From NCBI GenBank assembly GCA_914767885.1, contig CAJZBQ010000052.1:218501-282500 (forward strand): DNA of 64,000 nt. The letters are read 5' to 3'. Positions 63,595 to 64,000 of this stretch are shown here, one piece after another. Origin of the DNA: Blepharisma stoltei. Its lineage: Eukaryota > Ciliophora > Heterotrichea > Heterotrichida > Blepharismidae. Position numbers and translations under genes: made by a program. Numbering within the stretch: the stretch's first letter is position 1; every line of letters starts with the position of its first letter. Below the pieces are notes generated by a model. The model had not been told where the DNA came from. It did no database searches and worked only from the letters and a program-made list of their open reading frames with translations.

Positions 63595-64000
63595 ATGAAT
63601 GAGACTAATGGCGAGGCTAACCCTATCCAAAGATCTAAAACTAAACAAAACACAGGCCACGCACATTGTGAAGTCTGTTATGCTCCACTTAAAAAGAGCC
63701 CCGCCAAAATGCAATGCTCCACTTGCAATCGCAATTTCTGCAAGTATCATCTCCGAAAAAATAAAGATTCCACAGACAATATTTGTGTAGATTGCTTCAA
63801 AATTCAGATAAAAACAGAAACCATGTCTGAGTTAGAACGAGAATTAAATGCCTACAGAGACGATATTTCAGAAAATAATACTGAAAAATCAAAAATCAAA
63901 GAAGACTTAAAAATCAAAACAAAAATCATACAAAAATGGTCTGAATCTATCAAAGATAACGAAAATCAACATATGAAAAGAATCGCACAGCTTGAGCAAA
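63595..64000 (+). CDS. Zinc-finger plus coiled-coil protein, 5' part
   Basis: Open from ATG 63595 to the window edge (135 codons). Cys/His pattern HCEVCYAPLKKSPAKMQCSTCNRNFCKYHLR...NICVDCF fits a FYVE/PHD-like or B-box-type cross-brace finger; it is followed by a coiled coil (SELERELNAYRDDISENN, KEDLKIKTKIIQKWSESI). Incomplete, so the family cannot be fixed. Confidence 0.7.
   Translation, partial: MNETNGEANPIQRSKTKQNTGHAHCEVCYAPLKKSPAKMQCSTCNRNFCKYHLRKNKDSTDNICVDCFKIQIKTETMSELERELNAYRDDISENNTEKSKIKEDLKIKTKIIQKWSESIKDNENQHMKRIAQLEQ

Overview
This window looks like germline (micronuclear) DNA of a heterotrich ciliate close to Blepharisma. The evidence is direct. Conserved tryptophans in WD40, HECT, FKBP-TPR, kinase and RRM proteins are encoded by in-frame TGA, while TAA and TAG end genes. 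Introns are tiny (15, 15, 15 and 17 nt, GT...AG). The DNA is AT-rich and densely packed with intron-poor genes on both strands. Many genes are interrupted by TA-bounded AT-rich segments. When each segment is removed with one TA kept, the flanks join in frame, often inside a recognisable domain. Those are the properties of internal eliminated sequences (IESs), removed when the somatic genome is made. I checked lengths: after excision, CPSF1, SMU1, HECT, CK1, TSG101, KAS, Myb, SAPS, MGRN1, FKBP, SPOC and mitochondrial-carrier genes all have lengths divisible by three.

Layout. 1-7260 is a tandem array of a degenerate protein-kinase gene (+) and a small LRR gene (-); the two 5' units are pseudogenes, and copy 2 carries three TA insertions that copy 1 lacks or has replaced. 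7.7-12.4 kb: CHMP6/Vps20, a SAPS phosphatase-subunit protein, and a CK1-like kinase. 13-19.4 kb: MGRN1-like RING E3, two small membrane proteins, a Herp-like UBL protein, adenosylhomocysteinase, TSG101. 19.8-25.5 kb: ketoacyl-ACP synthase, R2R3-Myb, PHAX, a divergent kinase. 26.4-35.3 kb: a coiled-coil gene and CPSF1. 35.7-45.7 kb: small unknowns, FKBP-TPR, an N/T/S-rich surface protein, SMU1, an EF-hand protein. 45.7-53.8 kb: PX-BAR sorting nexin, RRM-SPOC protein and a coiled-coil protein sharing an N-terminal module with the nexin. 54-64 kb: two unknown or LRR proteins, a mitochondrial carrier, a zinc-finger HECT ligase, a membrane PDE, and the start of a zinc-finger coiled-coil protein.

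The mobile layer is the most interesting part. It contains: (a) a family of 270-395 bp MITEs with GGAGGGGG-type ends and a hairpin at one end, present in at least eight copies and acting as IESs inside genes, twice nested inside a smaller IES; (b) palindromic IESs; (c) a 1.38 kb IES in CPSF1 holding an element with about 205 bp inverted repeats and about 168 bp tandem repeats; (d) GC-richer retroposon-like insertions with 9-22 bp target duplications and simple 3' tails, several in exons; (e) a MITE pair with 9-10 bp duplications. Assignments to families are from reading only; no database search was possible.
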